Below, piece by piece: positions 33,608 to 41,327 of a stretch of DNA of 55,989 nt (its first letter is position 1; each line of letters opens with the position of its first letter). The translations under genes were made by a program, and so were the position numbers. Origin of the DNA: a virus; IMG/VR virus record IMGVR_UViG_3300020450_000029, positions 1-55,989 of that record, one strand, 5' to 3'. The notes beneath the pieces were generated by a model. It saw only the letters and a program-made list of their open reading frames with translations. It had not been told where the DNA came from and did not search any database.

Positions 33608-35467
33608 TTGTTTTTAGGACTATTAGTTTTTATAACAGCCCTTTGTATTAGTGCAGTAGCAATATATTATAGTATAGCAGGATTGGTAGCTATTTTTGCC
33701 GCCGCGGCTATACCTATAATGATTATGGGCGGAGCATTAGAAGTTGGTAAACTTGTAACCGCAGTATGGTTACACAAACACTGGCGTCGAGCTAAATGGT
33801 GGCTTAGGTACTATCTAGCACTCGCAGTAGTTGTGCTAATGTTTATTACCAGTATGGGTATATTTGGTTTTCTTAGTAAAGCACACATAGAGCAGACCAG
33901 TGCTAGTATTGAAAGTGTAGAACAAGTAGCACGTATAGAAACTGAGCTAGCAAGACAACAAGCAATAATAGATCGAGCTGAAATAAAAATACGTGAAGCT
34001 GAAAACAGTACTGGTAATCGTAATGATGATATCAATGCACAAATAGAAAAAGAACAACAACGTATTGATAGTGCATACGAACGTATCAAACCTGCAATAG
34101 AAGAACAACAAAAAATTATATCAGATGCTAGAGATAGTGATGCAGATAGAACCAAACCATATGAAGACCAATTAACCAAAATTACAGATGAACTAGTACG
34201 GTTAGATAACAATGCTAAAGAATACGAAGCAACTATTGCAGATTTAGATGTTGATAACAGTGCTATAGATCCAATACAAGCACAAATTGCAACTATAAAA
34301 AATACTATAGCAAAAGTTGAAGGACAAATTGCTAGTGGTGAAAGCGAACAAATTAAACAAGCACAACTTACTATTGGTTCAAATGCAGACGGACAAGCAG
34401 GACCAAACACAAGGCGTAGTGCAAATACATGGATTGGATTACAAAAAGAACGTATTAGTGAATTGCAAGAACAAATCTCACAATTAAGAATAGAAGCAAA
34501 AACTACAGTAGACAATGAACGTACACGACTTAGTACTATAGTAAGTGATATACGTAATGTACAAATACCTGCATTGAAAGACAGAGAAGTGCAGATGCTT
34601 GCTAAAATAGATGAAGTTCGTGCAACTGAATCTCCAATAGTAACTACTGCTAGAGACGAAATTGCTAGGATAAGAGCAAGTGCAGATGAACAAGTTAATG
34701 CAAGTCAAACATTAATTCAACAGTTAAGGGAAAAAATTACAGTAGATAGTGGTGCAGATATTGATGCAATTATAGATGCACAAAGTCTACGTATTACAGA
34801 TGCTAACAAATTAATAGATGAACTAACAGAAGAAAAATATACAATTGAAGCAGAGTATAGAAAATTAGAAGCTGAAGTAGGTCCGATTAAATACATTGCT
34901 GAATTTATATATGAAGAAGCAGATAGAGATATACTAGAACAAGCAGTAAGGTGGGTTATCATTACAATCATATTTGTATTCGATCCACTAGCAGTTTTAC
35001 TGTTAATAGCAAGTCAATATACTTTTGAATGGAGAAGCCAAAATGACAACCAAATACGCAGAACAATTGTACAAAATGAACCCGATCCAGAGCCCCAGTC
35101 AACCACTGAGCCAGAAGAGCCAGTCTACGAAGATGTGGACCAAGAAATCATCGATAATGAATTTGCTGAAGAAAAAGTAGAAGATGAAGATGAACTAAAG
35201 TTCATGTTAGAAAAAGCTGACCCAGAAGTTTTGGAAGAAGTAGCAAAAGAACTTGAAATAGAAAAACCGGTTGACAAAGAACCATATGACCCTTATACTG
35301 ATAACAGAGCTGATGAAGAACTTACTAACGATGAATTGGCTCAGAGACAAAACAGAAAACTATATTCACCGGATGGTAGATTAGCGGCTATGCCAAAGAG
35401 AATAAAAAGCATTAAAATAAAAAGTATAGCTGAAAAAGCAGAGGATAATAAAAAAGAGGATGATTAG
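33608..35467 (+). CDS. Large membrane-anchored coiled-coil protein, 619 aa
   Basis: TTG start three bases after the previous stop. N-terminal hydrophobic segments (about 2-25, 27-45, 68-90) are followed by a coiled coil of about 320 residues (EQVARIETELARQQAIID onward), another membrane helix near 440-465 (WVIITIIFVFDPLAVLLLIA), and a Glu/Asp-rich cytoplasmic tail with a basic end. No enzymatic motif. Candidates are a tail tape-like, lysis-timing or membrane-remodelling role, none shown. Confidence 0.65.
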   Translation: MFLGLLVFITALCISAVAIYYSIAGLVAIFAAAAIPIMIMGGALEVGKLVTAVWLHKHWRRAKWWLRYYLALAVVVLMFITSMGIFGFLSKAHIEQTSASIESVEQVARIETELARQQAIIDRAEIKIREAENSTGNRNDDINAQIEKEQQRIDSAYERIKPAIEEQQKIISDARDSDADRTKPYEDQLTKITDELVRLDNNAKEYEATIADLDVDNSAIDPIQAQIATIKNTIAKVEGQIASGESEQIKQAQLTIGSNADGQAGPNTRRSANTWIGLQKERISELQEQISQLRIEAKTTVDNERTRLSTIVSDIRNVQIPALKDREVQMLAKIDEVRATESPIVTTARDEIARIRASADEQVNASQTLIQQLREKITVDSGADIDAIIDAQSLRITDANKLIDELTEEKYTIEAEYRKLEAEVGPIKYIAEFIYEEADRDILEQAVRWVIITIIFVFDPLAVLLLIASQYTFEWRSQNDNQIRRTIVQNEPDPEPQSTTEPEEPVYEDVDQEIIDNEFAEEKVEDEDELKFMLEKADPEVLEEVAKELEIEKPVDKEPYDPYTDNRADEELTNDELAQRQNRKLYSPDGRLAAMPKRIKSIKIKSIAEKAEDNKKEDD

Positions 35468-35473
35468 AATTAT

Positions 35474-35899
35474 ATGAGGGAGAATCCCATTTATACTATT
35501 ACTCCTCCTGACATGCATTTACCCGAAGCAGGACCAGTAATCACGGTGTTAAGCAGTGATCCAAATTTTGTAAAAGATATTGAACTGTTGTATAATGATT
35601 TTTTTAAAACAGTACCTATATCATTGTATCATACAAACGGACCAATAGAAGATAATAATTCTGTTTGGATAATTAGTATGATGAGATTTAGCGATACAAT
35701 ATTTGTTGATTTAGACAATATTACAGAACTTGGACTTTTCTGTGCATTACAAGCAAAGAAAAAATCTACAATATATTTTAATCGAAAAAACAAAAGGAAA
35801 AGCATAGTGAAAATTTTAAATACAGTTAATACTTGTGCAGTCTATGATAGTGTTGACGATTATGCAGAAGCGATGTTGCATGGCGTTGAAACACTTTAA
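35474..35899 (+). CDS. Hypothetical protein, 141 aa
   Basis: A Rossmann-like alternation of strands and helices (VITVLSSDPNFVKDIELLY, then SVWIISMMRFSDTIFVDL, then STIYFNRKNKRKS). No nucleotide-binding motif is clear. It overlaps the IF-3 gene by 20 bases and is probably in the same message. Confidence 0.65.
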   Translation: MRENPIYTITPPDMHLPEAGPVITVLSSDPNFVKDIELLYNDFFKTVPISLYHTNGPIEDNNSVWIISMMRFSDTIFVDLDNITELGLFCALQAKKKSTIYFNRKNKRKSIVKILNTVNTCAVYDSVDDYAEAMLHGVETL

Positions 35900-36416
35900 G
35901 AAACACAGAGTACCTGTAAAGCAGGTCAACGAGTTTATTACACATAATACTTTACGTGTGATTGACGACAACGGGCAGATAGGAATATTATCAAAGAATG
36001 ATGCATTAAATTTATCAGTAAAACGTAACATAGATTTAGTTGTAATAAATGAAAAGAGTGAACCTCCGGTTGCAAAATTATTGAATGCAGGAAAATATTT
36101 CTATGAACAAAAACGCAGAGAAAAAGAAGCGGCAAAAAAACAAAGAGAAAATCAAATTGTTGTTAAAGAAATGCAATTCAGACTAGGTATTGACCAACAT
36201 GATTTTGATACAAAGTGTAAAAGTATAATTAAATTTTTAGAGAAAAATAATAAAGTAAAATGTGTGATACGATATAAAGGCAGAGAAAACAGTAACAAAC
36301 AGGTAGGTTTTGGTATCATGGATCGTATCATGGAATTAGTACAAACTGCAACATGGGACACAAAACCAGCCATTAACGGAAACCGAATGATTGGTATCCT
36401 AATGAGGAAAGAATGA
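35880..36416 (+). CDS. infC: Translation initiation factor IF-3 homologue
   Basis: 178 residues, full IF-3 length. N domain (15-80): VNEFITHNTLRVIDDNGQIG, then IDLVVINEKSEPPVAKLLNAGKY. Lysine-rich linker (75-95). C domain (95-178): VVKEMQFRLGIDQHDFDTK, FLEKNNKVKCVIRYKGRE. IF-3 binds the 30S subunit, blocks 50S joining and checks start-codon pairing. The ATG lies inside the previous gene. It overlaps the bS21 gene by 4 bases, so initiation factor and ribosomal protein are coupled. Confidence 0.92.
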   Translation: MALKHFKKHRVPVKQVNEFITHNTLRVIDDNGQIGILSKNDALNLSVKRNIDLVVINEKSEPPVAKLLNAGKYFYEQKRREKEAAKKQRENQIVVKEMQFRLGIDQHDFDTKCKSIIKFLEKNNKVKCVIRYKGRENSNKQVGFGIMDRIMELVQTATWDTKPAINGNRMIGILMRKE

Positions 36417-36664
36417 ATAAAAGATTTAAACCAATGAGTTCAGATATTAACGACAGATCAGGCTTGTATGTTGAGGTAAGAAACAACGACGTAAACAGAG
36501 CATTGAGACGTTTAAAAAAATTAATGAATCAAGAAGGCATGGTTAAAGACATGCGTAAAAAAGAATTCTATGAAAAACCAAGTGTTATTAAAAAACGTGA
36601 AAAAGCACAAGCACGTAAACGTTGGTTAAAAACACAAGAAAAAAATAAAGAAAATTGGCAATAA
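36413..36664 (+). CDS. rpsU: Ribosomal protein bS21 homologue
   Basis: 83 residues with the bS21 pattern: VEVRNNDVNRALRRLKKLM, then KKEFYEKPSVIKKREKAQAR and RKRWLK. bS21 sits on the 30S platform next to the anti-Shine-Dalgarno end of 16S rRNA and affects initiation. bS21 is known in some pelagiphages and other phages (established). Overlap with IF-3 suggests joint remodelling of initiation (inference). Confidence 0.92.
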   Translation: MNKRFKPMSSDINDRSGLYVEVRNNDVNRALRRLKKLMNQEGMVKDMRKKEFYEKPSVIKKREKAQARKRWLKTQEKNKENWQ

Positions 36665-36668
36665 AAGG

Positions 36669-36697
36669 TTGACAAATGGGTCAACAAGTATTATATT
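36669..36697 (+). promoter_or_regulatory. Sigma70-like promoter for structured RNA
   Basis: AAAAGG, TTGACA (36669-36674), 17-base spacer, TATATT (36692-36697). No gene follows for over 400 bases, so the product is an RNA or a very long leader. Confidence 0.75.
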
Positions 36698-36702
36698 AAG
36701 TA

Positions 36703-37056
36703 TTAATAAGGCGACGGTCTTGTTAGAGTAGTGCAAGGAAACGCACATTTACCAGAGTGTGTAACTTGGCTAGTTAGGGGTGGTACCCAGGCATGGTTGC
36801 AGAAATGCGTTGTGCCACATCGCTCTCCCGAGCGGAACTAGGCTACCTGGCTTTGAGAATGGTATCTCGGTCGACGGTTTGGAGGTATACCCGAATCCTC
36901 CCTACTCACATATATCCTTAGTTGGAACTTGACAGTAATTGGATTACAGTCAGACAGATGCGATAAGAAATGGAATGCGTCTAGAGATATGAAAAACACA
37001 AACAAGAAAGGTTGGCACCGTAATATGCCCGCGAGAAGCCAAGGTTAGCTTCTCAC
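36703..37056 (+). ncRNA. Structured RNA C, about 350 nt, own promoter (no known family)
   Basis: No credible gene. Helices: GAGTA 36726-36730 with TACTC 36903-36907 closing a multibranch domain; GTGC/GCAC 36731-36746; TGCA-GAAA-TGCG 36798-36809 inside GGCA/TGCC; CGCTC/GAGCG 36821-36834; GAGA/TCTC 36855-36868; GGAGG/CCTCC 36881-36901. CTAGTT 36770-36775 with AACTAG 36836-36841 and CCAGG 36787-36791 with CCTGG 36846-36850 would cross as a pseudoknot. Further hairpins lie at 36930-36952 (broken by one A-A), 36957-36981 and 37033-37054. It lacks RNase P and SRP landmarks that I know. Confidence 0.65.
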
Positions 37057-37060
37057 ATGA

Positions 37061-37066
37061 TAAATA
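37061..37066 (+). promoter_or_regulatory. T4-type late promoter
   Basis: GATAAATAAAAG directly after the last hairpin of RNA C, 64 bases before the Hsp20 ATG. Confidence 0.5.
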
Positions 37067-37129
37067 AAAGTGTAGATGCCAAGTATGGGTCTACTTAACA
37101 TTAATCTTGCTTAATAAAGGAGATAGCAA

Positions 37130-37561
37130 ATGAATAGATTAACAACCCTCGACATTAATAAATTAACCCCCTATGCAGTAGGATTCGATAGAGTATTTGA
37201 CGACATGTTTAGATATATCGAACACAATACTAATAGCACAGGTTACCCTCCCTACAACATTATCAGAGATGGTGAAAAGTTTCAAATCGAAATTGCACTA
37301 GCAGGTGTAGACAAAAAAGATTTGGAAATCACAGTTGCTGATGGTGTGCTTACCATTGCACACAATCCAGAAGGTGAAGTAGAAACCGGTAAATGGGATT
37401 GGATTCACAAAGGTATTGCACAGAGAAGCTTCAAACGAAACTTCACATTAAGTGATGATATTGTTGTACAAGGTTCGAGAATGGAAAATGGTATGCTTTA
37501 TATCGAACTAGAGCGAATCATTCCAGAGGAAAAGAAACCAAAAACAATCGCTATCAAATAA
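37130..37561 (+). CDS. Small heat-shock protein Hsp20 (IbpA-like)
   Basis: 143 residues. The alpha-crystallin domain runs from about 45 to 130: YPPYNIIRDGEKFQIEIALAG, KKDLEITVADGVLTI, then GIAQRSFKRNFTL and ENGMLYIELER. The short C-terminal tail ends TIAIK, carrying an IxI motif for oligomer contacts. Hsp20 holds unfolded proteins; T4-like cyanophages often carry it. AAAGGAGA ribosome site. Confidence 0.92.
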   Translation: MNRLTTLDINKLTPYAVGFDRVFDDMFRYIEHNTNSTGYPPYNIIRDGEKFQIEIALAGVDKKDLEITVADGVLTIAHNPEGEVETGKWDWIHKGIAQRSFKRNFTLSDDIVVQGSRMENGMLYIELERIIPEEKKPKTIAIK

Positions 37562-37568
37562 AATAAAG

Positions 37569-37588
37569 TGGGGGTAGAAATACCCCCA
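37569..37588 (+). other. GC-rich hairpin between hsp20 and clpS
   Basis: TGGGGGTA with TACCCCCA around a GAAA tetraloop. There is no U tract, so it is more likely an mRNA stabiliser or processing site than a terminator. Confidence 0.55.
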
Positions 37589-37598
37589 TGAACCACGG

Positions 37599-37604
37599 TA
37601 AATA
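37599..37604 (+). promoter_or_regulatory. T4-type late promoter
   Basis: GGTAAATAGTG, six bases before the ClpS ATG. Confidence 0.45.
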
Positions 37605-37609
37605 GTGTT

Positions 37610-37909
37610 ATGGACACAGAAGTAAAAGACAAAACAACTAGTGAAATAGACTTTAAAAAGCCCAACCGTTATCAGGTGATACTGTATAATGATGATAAAA
37701 CACCTATGGAATTTGTGATTGAATTGTTAAAAAATGTTTTCACAAAAACTGATGAACAGGCAGAAAATATTACACTGTCAGTACACAATGATGGCAAAGG
37801 TGTAGCTGGCGTATATTACTATGAAGTAGCTGAGCAAAAAGTCCACGAAAGTATTTTAGTTAGTCGCAGTGCAGGTTTTCCGTTGACACTGGACATAGAA
37901 GAACTCTAA
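37610..37909 (+). CDS. clpS: ClpS-like adaptor protein
   Basis: 99 residues. The ClpS core is clear: [20 protein letters not shown], then [24 protein letters not shown]. The NDD-x-TPM pocket and the conserved His of SVHNDGKG, which bind N-degrons, are kept. ClpS steers ClpA toward N-end-rule substrates and away from ssrA-tagged ones. The N-terminal 18 residues are charged and flexible, as needed for ClpA engagement. With the phage tmRNA at 45.6 kb this suggests control of tagged-protein turnover (inference). Confidence 0.9.
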   Translation: MDTEVKDKTTSEIDFKKPNRYQVILYNDDKTPMEFVIELLKNVFTKTDEQAENITLSVHNDGKGVAGVYYYEVAEQKVHESILVSRSAGFPLTLDIEEL

Positions 37910-37922
37910 GAGAGAGGTTCCA

Positions 37923-39068
37923 ATGCGAATAGAAGATGACATCAAGTTAGACTATTCTGACGTGCTGATAAGACCAAAAAGAAGCACATTAGGTAGTCGA
38001 AAAGAAGTGCGAATGAAACGTAAGTTTACATTTCGCAATTATCATTCAGACATACCAGATACAATTAATTATGATTACGAAGGCATACCAATTATGGCAA
38101 GTAATATGGATGGCGTAGGCACATTCGAAATGGCTGATAGATTAGGTGAACTTAACACTTTTACATGTTTGGTGAAAACCTATAGTGTTGGTGAATTAGT
38201 AGGTTTTTTTGACGAGCAAGATGCACCTGCATGGAGACGTGATCATGTAGCAATGAGTATAGGTATTAAAGACGAAGATCAACAAAAATTTGCCAGTGTA
38301 TATGAACAAGTAGGAGATAATCTAAAATATGTATGTATTGATGTTGCAAACGGATACAGTCAAAGATTTATAGAATATGTTGCAGAATTTAGATTACGTT
38401 TTCCTAGAATAGTTATTATTGCAGGTAATGTTGTTACCGCAGATCAAACACAGGAGTTAATACTAAATGGAGCAGACATCGTCAAAGTCGGAATCGGACC
38501 AGGGTCGGTTTGTACGACTCGCATACAGACTGGGGTGGGCTATCCCCAACTTAGTGCGGTTATTGAGTGCGCCGATGCGGCGCATGGATTGGGTGGACAT
38601 ATCATTGCTGATGGTGGCTGTACTTGCCCTGGTGATGTGGCAAAGGCTTTTGCAGGTGGTGCCGACTATGTAATGTTAGGTGGAATGTTATCTGGACATG
38701 ATGAAGGTGGTGGTGAAATTGTTACCAAACATATTGCCACAGGTGGAGCATACAAAACACCCGAAGGAACATTTATTCCTTATTTTGAAGAACAACAATT
38801 TATACAGTTTTATGGTATGAGCAGTAGAACAGCAAATGATAAACATTTTGAAGGTCTAAAAGATTACCGTAGCAGTGAAGGACGTACAGTACTGGTACCA
38901 TACAGAGGACCAGTAATTACAACATTACAAGACGTATTAGGTGGAGTTAGAAGCACACTGACTTACGTTGGTGCTAACAAACTTAAACAACTTAGTAAAT
39001 GCACTACATTCATACGAGTCAACAATCAATTCAATCGAACATATGAAACTACAACTATTGGTAACTGA
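37923..39068 (+). CDS. guaC: GMP reductase
   Basis: 381 residues with a TIM-barrel IMPDH/GMPR signature. [20 protein letters not shown] (189-208, catalytic Cys197) and [24 protein letters not shown] match GMP reductase rather than IMP dehydrogenase, and no CBS domains are present. GMPR converts GMP to IMP with NADPH, recycling guanine nucleotides toward adenine. That suits an AT-rich phage genome (inference). Ribosome site GAGAGG. Confidence 0.92.
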   Translation: MRIEDDIKLDYSDVLIRPKRSTLGSRKEVRMKRKFTFRNYHSDIPDTINYDYEGIPIMASNMDGVGTFEMADRLGELNTFTCLVKTYSVGELVGFFDEQDAPAWRRDHVAMSIGIKDEDQQKFASVYEQVGDNLKYVCIDVANGYSQRFIEYVAEFRLRFPRIVIIAGNVVTADQTQELILNGADIVKVGIGPGSVCTTRIQTGVGYPQLSAVIECADAAHGLGGHIIADGGCTCPGDVAKAFAGGADYVMLGGMLSGHDEGGGEIVTKHIATGGAYKTPEGTFIPYFEEQQFIQFYGMSSRTANDKHFEGLKDYRSSEGRTVLVPYRGPVITTLQDVLGGVRSTLTYVGANKLKQLSKCTTFIRVNNQFNRTYETTTIGN

Positions 39069-39074
39069 TAAATA
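39069..39074 (+). promoter_or_regulatory. T4-type late promoter
   Basis: GATAAATAAT overlapping the guaC stop, 26 bases before the ATG at 39095. Confidence 0.5.
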
Positions 39075-39094
39075 ATTGTAACAAGGAAATAGCT

Positions 39095-39337
39095 ATGAGT
39101 GACTTAGATGTATTAAAACGTAATGCTGGCATAAATGAAGAAGCACAGATGATTCAAGTTAAAGTGATCAATAGTGGTTACGGAACTGACATGGGCATGA
39201 AAGATGCAGAAATTATTAGTCAAGAACTAGATGGTAACATGAAACCCATCTTAAAAGTTAGAATCAAAGACTTTAATATGGGCGACCCAGTTATTGCAGA
39301 ATGGCGCAATGACATGTGGACGGTGGACATGGACTGA
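39095..39337 (+). CDS. Hypothetical late protein, 80 aa
   Basis: AAGGAA ribosome site. Beta-rich C-terminal half (ILKVRIKDFNMGDPVIAEW). The stop overlaps the next ATG. Function unknown. Confidence 0.6.
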   Translation: MSDLDVLKRNAGINEEAQMIQVKVINSGYGTDMGMKDAEIISQELDGNMKPILKVRIKDFNMGDPVIAEWRNDMWTVDMD

Positions 39338-40599
39338 TGCGAGCTACGCAGTTTATAAAAGAAGCAGATCCTGGACAAGAAGCAAAAAAACTTCTTAACA
39401 TGATAAACACGCCTGAGATTATTGCAAAGGTAAAAGACTACCTTATGAAACTAGTGCCTAAAAAACAACCACAACAACAAGCTGAGCCAGTTGCAGAAGA
39501 TTTATCAGCAGACAAAGCCTTTGCAATGCAAGCAATTGATGAGATTACAAAAAGCGGTGATACACAACAACTGAATGCTGTTATTAGTTTCCTTAAAAGC
39601 TCTGAGATAATGGAAGAAGCCAAAAAGGCAGTGCTTGCTAATATAAGTCAAGGCGACAAAGGCGGATTTAGTCAAAAATTAGGACAAATGATACAGAACC
39701 TAAATGCTCCGTTTGAACAAAAGGTTGCATTTTTTAATCAAATGCAAAAAGGATTTTGGGACGGTTCTGATCTACTAAACAATCCAAGCGGAAATATATA
39801 CCAAAAATTACAAGCAGATCCTATTATGTCACAACTTGCTAAGCCAATGGCTTTACAATTTAGAGGTGCAATGGGATATGGTCCAGACCAAGGACCTGGT
39901 GAATTTTTACTCGCACTAACAGGAAAAGGTGTAGACCTAGCAGATAAAAGTGACTTAGTTATTGTAGATGGTGTTGGTGTTGAAGTAAAAGCTGACGGTA
40001 CTGCAAAAAGTCCAACAACAGGTAAAGCAAGTCGCAGTGGCGGAAGATTGTATTCAACTAGTGGATATGGAAATGCAAGTAGTGCAAGAATGGCAATGTA
40101 CAAAGCAATGGTTGACAGTGGTATTCCATCAGAAGAACTAAAACAATATGGTTGGCCCACTAGAGAAAAAGGCACCAAGTATGCTAATTTAAATTTTAAT
40201 GCGGCAGGTGTAGACAACATGAATGCACTGTTTTCAAAGTATACAGATAGAACAGGCGTACAAAGAATTATGTCTGCAATGATAAATTCATTGTATATAG
40301 AATTACCAAAAGGTATGGCAGACAAATTTATCAACAGTGTAGGTGCTGATGGTAGTATAAATTACAAATCAATGATGGATGAACTTATAGTATTAGCTCA
40401 TATGTATTATAAGCATCAAGAAGGACATGATAAAATTATGGTGTTCAATACTGCAAACGGAGATTACGTAATGATGGGCGACGAAGAGCAAACACGTAAA
40501 CTTATGCAGACAAACAAAATCAGAACAAACAGCGGACTTGACTTCTTTGATGATAGAAGTAAAGGCACTCCACAATTACTTACTGGTCAACTAACTTAG
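39337..40599 (+). CDS. PD-(D/E)XK-like late protein with capsid-targeting N terminus, 420 aa
   Basis: The ATG at 39337, overlapping the previous TGA, gives MRATQFIKEADPG, close to the T4 internal-protein peptide with IKE before Ala. A helical, Gln/Lys-rich segment follows. The nuclease-like core has Glu189 (GPGEFLLAL), Asp206 (KSDLVIVDG) and GVEVKAD with Glu216-Val-Lys218, the order E-D-ExK of restriction-type folds. A head-carried nuclease is inferred; cleavage is not shown. Confidence 0.6.
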   Translation: MRATQFIKEADPGQEAKKLLNMINTPEIIAKVKDYLMKLVPKKQPQQQAEPVAEDLSADKAFAMQAIDEITKSGDTQQLNAVISFLKSSEIMEEAKKAVLANISQGDKGGFSQKLGQMIQNLNAPFEQKVAFFNQMQKGFWDGSDLLNNPSGNIYQKLQADPIMSQLAKPMALQFRGAMGYGPDQGPGEFLLALTGKGVDLADKSDLVIVDGVGVEVKADGTAKSPTTGKASRSGGRLYSTSGYGNASSARMAMYKAMVDSGIPSEELKQYGWPTREKGTKYANLNFNAAGVDNMNALFSKYTDRTGVQRIMSAMINSLYIELPKGMADKFINSVGADGSINYKSMMDELIVLAHMYYKHQEGHDKIMVFNTANGDYVMMGDEEQTRKLMQTNKIRTNSGLDFFDDRSKGTPQLLTGQLT

Positions 40600-40609
40600 G
40601 TGTGCAAAT

Positions 40610-40790
40610 ATAACGCATACGTCATGCACTAAAAGCATGGCTTAGGTCATCCTTACTGCACTAAATATCAGTGAACAGTTCTGTTCACATACAGAGCGAC
40701 CTCAGCTCAGAAAAAATGAGTGGCACTTGGAAAGACAAGTGACGCCGGAAACAGACCGGGGTATTGCTTCCCTCAAGCATCCAAACAATA
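40610..40790 (+). ncRNA. Candidate structured RNA B, related to RNA A
   Basis: Helices: CATGC/GCATG 40623-40639; GTGAACA/TGTTCAC 40671-40688; CTCA/TGAG 40706-40720; CACTTG 40724-40729 with CAAGTG 40736-40741; CCGG/CCGG 40745-40759. The stretch GGCACTT, hairpin, ACG, GGGG, eight bases with GC, then CCTCAA matches 204-256 of RNA A in order. It may be free or the leader of the gene at 40808. Confidence 0.5.
40662..40667 (+). promoter_or_regulatory. Possible late promoter within RNA B
   Basis: ACTAAATATC; would start an RNA near 40675, at the GTGAACA hairpin. Confidence 0.35.
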
Positions 40791-40807
40791 TTAAAAGGAG
40801 ACAAGGT

Positions 40808-40978
40808 ATGACTAACTTAGTCAATGCACTTGTGAGCATGTTTGGTTCTTACAGTGCTAGAAACGCAGAACTAGAAATACTCACATACTGTAAAACAGAA
40901 TTTAAAAATAATTGGAAACACGAATACAATAGGCTCGTGAATGAATTTAGGCAAAAAGGAACATGGAAAATAAGATGA
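40808..40978 (+). CDS. Hypothetical protein, 56 aa
   Basis: The ATG at 40808 follows AAAGGAGACAAGGT; the open frame upstream overlaps RNA B and is unlikely to be coding. Helical, aromatic, ends KGTWKIR. Overlaps the next gene by 4 bases. Confidence 0.6.
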   Translation: MTNLVNALVSMFGSYSARNAELEILTYCKTEFKNNWKHEYNRLVNEFRQKGTWKIR

Positions 40979-41136
40979 TTAAAAAATTTTTTAAAAAACT
41001 ATTCACATTTGGTTGGGAACACCAAACCCCACAAGAATACTATTTGAGTCAAGCAACAGACTTGGTTGACTTAGAAAGAAGACAAAAAGAACTTGTATAT
41101 GGACATGTAAATCCAAACCTCAAAGGCTGGATATAA
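40975..41136 (+). CDS. Small protein resembling DUF3563, 53 aa
   Basis: Basic amphipathic start (MIKKFFKKLFTFGW) followed by YYLSQATDLVDLERRQKELV, the pattern of DUF3563 proteins in proteobacteria. Function unknown. Overlaps both neighbours. Confidence 0.55.
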   Translation: MIKKFFKKLFTFGWEHQTPQEYYLSQATDLVDLERRQKELVYGHVNPNLKGWI

Positions 41137-41327
41137 TGGCAACATTAGCGATGGAATATATAGTAAGTCCCCTTGGGGGATTCTTAATGGATTTTGCAAA
41201 CGGCTTTAGAACGCTATTCGAGGTCGTTAGTAAAAGTAGAGCCGCGGCTCAAATGACACAATTAGGCTATCACGAAGAGGCTAAAAGATTAATGATGGAA
41301 ATTAAAGAACTTAAAGGTGAAAAATGA
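41136..41327 (+). CDS. Hypothetical protein, 63 aa
   Basis: A mildly hydrophobic N terminus (EYIVSPLGGFLMDFANGF) and a charged helical end (EEAKRLMMEIKELKG). ATG overlaps the previous TAA. Function unknown. Confidence 0.55.
   Translation: MATLAMEYIVSPLGGFLMDFANGFRTLFEVVSKSRAAAQMTQLGYHEEAKRLMMEIKELKGEK

Noticed and set aside
33811-34515. Reverse-strand open frame of 234 codons
   Set aside because: It lies opposite the coiled-coil gene, has shadow-like Ser/Ile/Cys composition and no promoter or ribosome site.
36929-36952. TTGACA within RNA C as a promoter
   Set aside because: It is part of a hairpin and no -10 box follows at 16-18 bases.
36703-37056. RNase P, SRP RNA or group I intron
   Set aside because: The RNase P landmarks AGGAAAGTCCGG and ACAGAA-CCGGCTTA are absent, no SRP tip motif is seen, and the flanking genes are each complete, so there is no split gene for an intron.
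39738-40334. Reverse-strand open frame of 198 codons
   Set aside because: Shadow of the PD-(D/E)XK-like gene, which has a clear start, late promoter upstream and sensible domains.
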